Assembly (NCBI RefSeq): GCF_016765695.1
Contig: NZ_JAETGO010000069.1
Location: 84,116-148,115, forward strand
Direction: 5' to 3'
DNA from: Sporosalibacterium faouarense
GTDB lineage: Bacteria; Bacillota; Clostridia; Tissierellales; VENL01
DNA length: 64,000 nucleotides
Shown: positions 62,968-64,000 of the stretch, piece after piece
How positions within the stretch are numbered: the first letter of the stretch is position 1
How the letters are laid out: every line of letters starts with the position of its first letter
The notes under the pieces: model-generated
Seen by the model: the letters and a program-made list of their open reading frames with translations, nothing else
What the model was told of the DNA's origin: nothing
Databases searched by the model: none
Translations under genes and position numbers: made by a program

Positions 62968-63525
62968 ATGACTAACTACGAAGTTATTAATTGGGAAGAT
63001 ATTTTAAATAGAAATATATTATTTCAAGGAGCTAATTCGACAAAGGTTAAGCATTACATTAGAGAATATATTACGGAACTAACGGAAAAAGATTTTAAAG
63101 TATTTCTTCTAGACTCCTTTTGGTCCCCTAGAAAATATAGCCGATATCAAAGTTCTAGATACAGAAGAGAAATTGAGAGAAGATATCATATTAAATTATC
63201 TGCTGATGATTTTCTGAAAAGTGAAAATATATTTAGGTATATGGACGAAAAAGAAATTAATATTATGAAGGTTAAATCTATAGCTGGCTACATGAGTGCA
63301 GCGGAATTGTTTCCAGTTATAATATCAAAGATTAATGAGGATATAGAGAATGATACTGCGTACATACTGATAAATGACTTTATACTTGAGCATTTACAGC
63401 ATGGAGAGTTCCTTGATTTATATATGGGAATGAATAAAGAACAAATTAAGTTTTTTGTATTTAATGAAGAGGAAGAGATACCAGAATCTTTAGCAGCCAT
63501 AATTGATGCAGAAATTGAGATCTAG
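62968..63525 (+). CDS. Conserved-looking protein of unknown function
   Basis: 185 residues with no transmembrane segment, no signal peptide and no recognised motif. Charge is high (Glu, Lys, Arg, Asp). A dibasic, aromatic segment RKYSRYQSSRYRREIERRYHIK lies at about 53-73. FFVFNEEEEIPESLA near the C-terminus is acidic. The start follows AGGAGGTGAAG. A strong palindrome upstream suggests regulation by a repressor. The following gene is a 2Fe-2S ferredoxin, 58 bases later. I cannot assign a function. Confidence 0.6.
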   Translation: MTNYEVINWEDILNRNILFQGANSTKVKHYIREYITELTEKDFKVFLLDSFWSPRKYSRYQSSRYRREIERRYHIKLSADDFLKSENIFRYMDEKEINIMKVKSIAGYMSAAELFPVIISKINEDIENDTAYILINDFILEHLQHGEFLDLYMGMNKEQIKFFVFNEEEEIPESLAAIIDAEIEI

Positions 63526-63583
63526 TGGATAAGCCATAATTTTTCCCTGCTCCTTGGGCAAAATAAGACAAGGAGGAAAGATT

Positions 63584-63862
63584 ATGTATATAACAATCAA
63601 ATTTTTAAAATCCAGTAAGACTATTGAGGTTTTCCCAGGAAATACGCTTCTTGCAATTGCAAGAGAAAATGATATTAGAATACCTTCACCATGTGGCGGT
63701 AATGCCCTATGTGGTGGTTGTAGAGTAAGGGTTGTTGAAGGAAATGATCCACAAGACGTTAGTGCTGAAGAATATAATAAATTAACAGATGATCAAATAG
63801 CTAACAATTGGAGGCTAGCATGTAGTTTTATCCCCTATTATAATATATCAGTTGATATTTAA
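63584..63862 (+). CDS. 2Fe-2S ferredoxin-type protein
   Basis: About 92 residues from ATG 63584 (AAGGAGG upstream); the GTG-like upstream start would precede the ribosome-binding site. The beta-grasp fold has cysteines CGGNALCGGC (C-x5-C-x2-C) and a later RLACS, the plant-type 2Fe-2S ligands. Compared with typical ferredoxins of about 95-100 residues it is complete. It would be an electron carrier. Its partner reductase/oxidase is not in the window; CoM-type activation domains of the same shape exist in some corrinoid activators. Confidence 0.88.
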   Translation: MYITIKFLKSSKTIEVFPGNTLLAIARENDIRIPSPCGGNALCGGCRVRVVEGNDPQDVSAEEYNKLTDDQIANNWRLACSFIPYYNISVDI

Positions 63863-63864
63863 TT

Positions 63865-63899
63865 TTGCTAAGAAGAAATCTTCTTAGCCTTTTTTTTGT
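63865..63899 (+). terminator. Terminator after the ferredoxin gene
   Basis: Stem GCTAAGAAG / CTTCTTAGC followed by TTTTTTTT. Confidence 0.92.
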
Positions 63900-63956
63900 G
63901 TATGATTCTTTAAAATGTTGTATTCTTTCCTTCTCTATTTTTATCTTTTGATAAGA

Positions 63957-64000
63957 CTCCCACTTCTATAAGTGGGAGAGAAGATTTCTCTTCAGGTGGA
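63957..64000. other. Right-edge hairpins, possible IS200/IS605-like end or TnpB omega-RNA
   Basis: CTCCCACTT (63957-63965) / AAGTGGGAG (63970-63978) is a perfect stem, followed by GAAGATTTCTCTTC (63980-63993) and CAGGTGGA at the window edge. Such GTGGG hairpins followed by a second stem occur at ends of IS200/IS605-family elements and in omega-RNAs. No transposase is visible; the candidate is cut by the window edge. Confidence 0.3.

Noticed and set aside
1..64000. CRISPR array, prophage, rRNA or tRNA genes
   Set aside because: No regularly spaced repeats, phage structural genes or conserved RNA sequences were found on reading both strands.

Overview
The window looks like a chromosomal segment of a low-GC, Gram-positive anaerobe of the class Clostridia, possibly a Tissierellales-type organism. 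The genus cannot be fixed from the sequence. The evidence is strongly AT-rich DNA, purine-rich Shine-Dalgarno sites of the AGGAGG/GGGGTG type, clear sigma-A promoters (TTGACA-17-TATAAT), a T-box leader, a ykkC-class riboswitch, a Gram-positive-style Tad pilus locus without a secretin, and an anaerobic 2-hydroxyacyl-CoA dehydratase-activase relative. I saw no rRNA, tRNA, CRISPR array, prophage or complete insertion sequence.

Layout. 1-16 kb is mostly housekeeping and amino-acid metabolism: 3' end of a carbamate kinase gene, T-box-controlled thrS, rsmE, ilvE, a ClpE-like unfoldase, a DUF401 permease, truA, a pair of unknown membrane proteins, an FAD protein and a RocB-type peptidase. 15.6-20.6 kb is a TetR regulator with its operator inside its own promoter, followed by a 1431-residue double-activase fusion. 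20.8-24.8 kb is a four-gene GldA/F/G-like ABC operon with a DUF4340 partner. 24.9-34.3 kb holds a SCP/CAP lipoprotein, a sodium-symporter with its 33-residue MetS-like small subunit, two MFS exporters, a double GNAT protein and a DegV protein. 34.5-36.9 kb is a minus-strand set with a two-protein predicted DNA repair/modification system (radical SAM plus TIGR03915 type). 37.1-44.8 kb is an accessory, GNAT-rich stretch. It begins with a ykkC-class riboswitch and terminator ahead of a GNAT/MccF-like peptidase pair. A nucleoside phosphorylase, a methyltransferase, more GNATs and a diguanylate cyclase follow.

46.0-48.4 kb is a nuclease-helicase. 48.5-60.6 kb is a complete Gram-positive Tad/Flp pilus operon: TadZ-like ATPase, TadA motor, TadB/TadC platform, Flp pilin, two TadE-like pseudopilins, a giant DUF5702 coiled-coil protein, two prepilin peptidases (one fused in frame to a signal peptidase I) and a DUF6382 membrane protein. 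The final part has a UvrD-type helicase, an unknown 185-residue protein behind a 23-bp perfect palindrome, and a 2Fe-2S ferredoxin. The right edge ends in hairpins that may belong to an IS200/IS605-like element.

The most distinctive observations are: a dispersed ~61-bp intergenic repeat family with terminal inverted repeats (at least four copies); the prepilin-peptidase/signal-peptidase fusion with a strong internal translation start; the riboswitch-controlled GNAT plus MccF-like pair, which recalls microcin C self-immunity; the covalent pseudo-dimer of activase domains; and several small or mis-started genes, including two genes of 32-33 codons.
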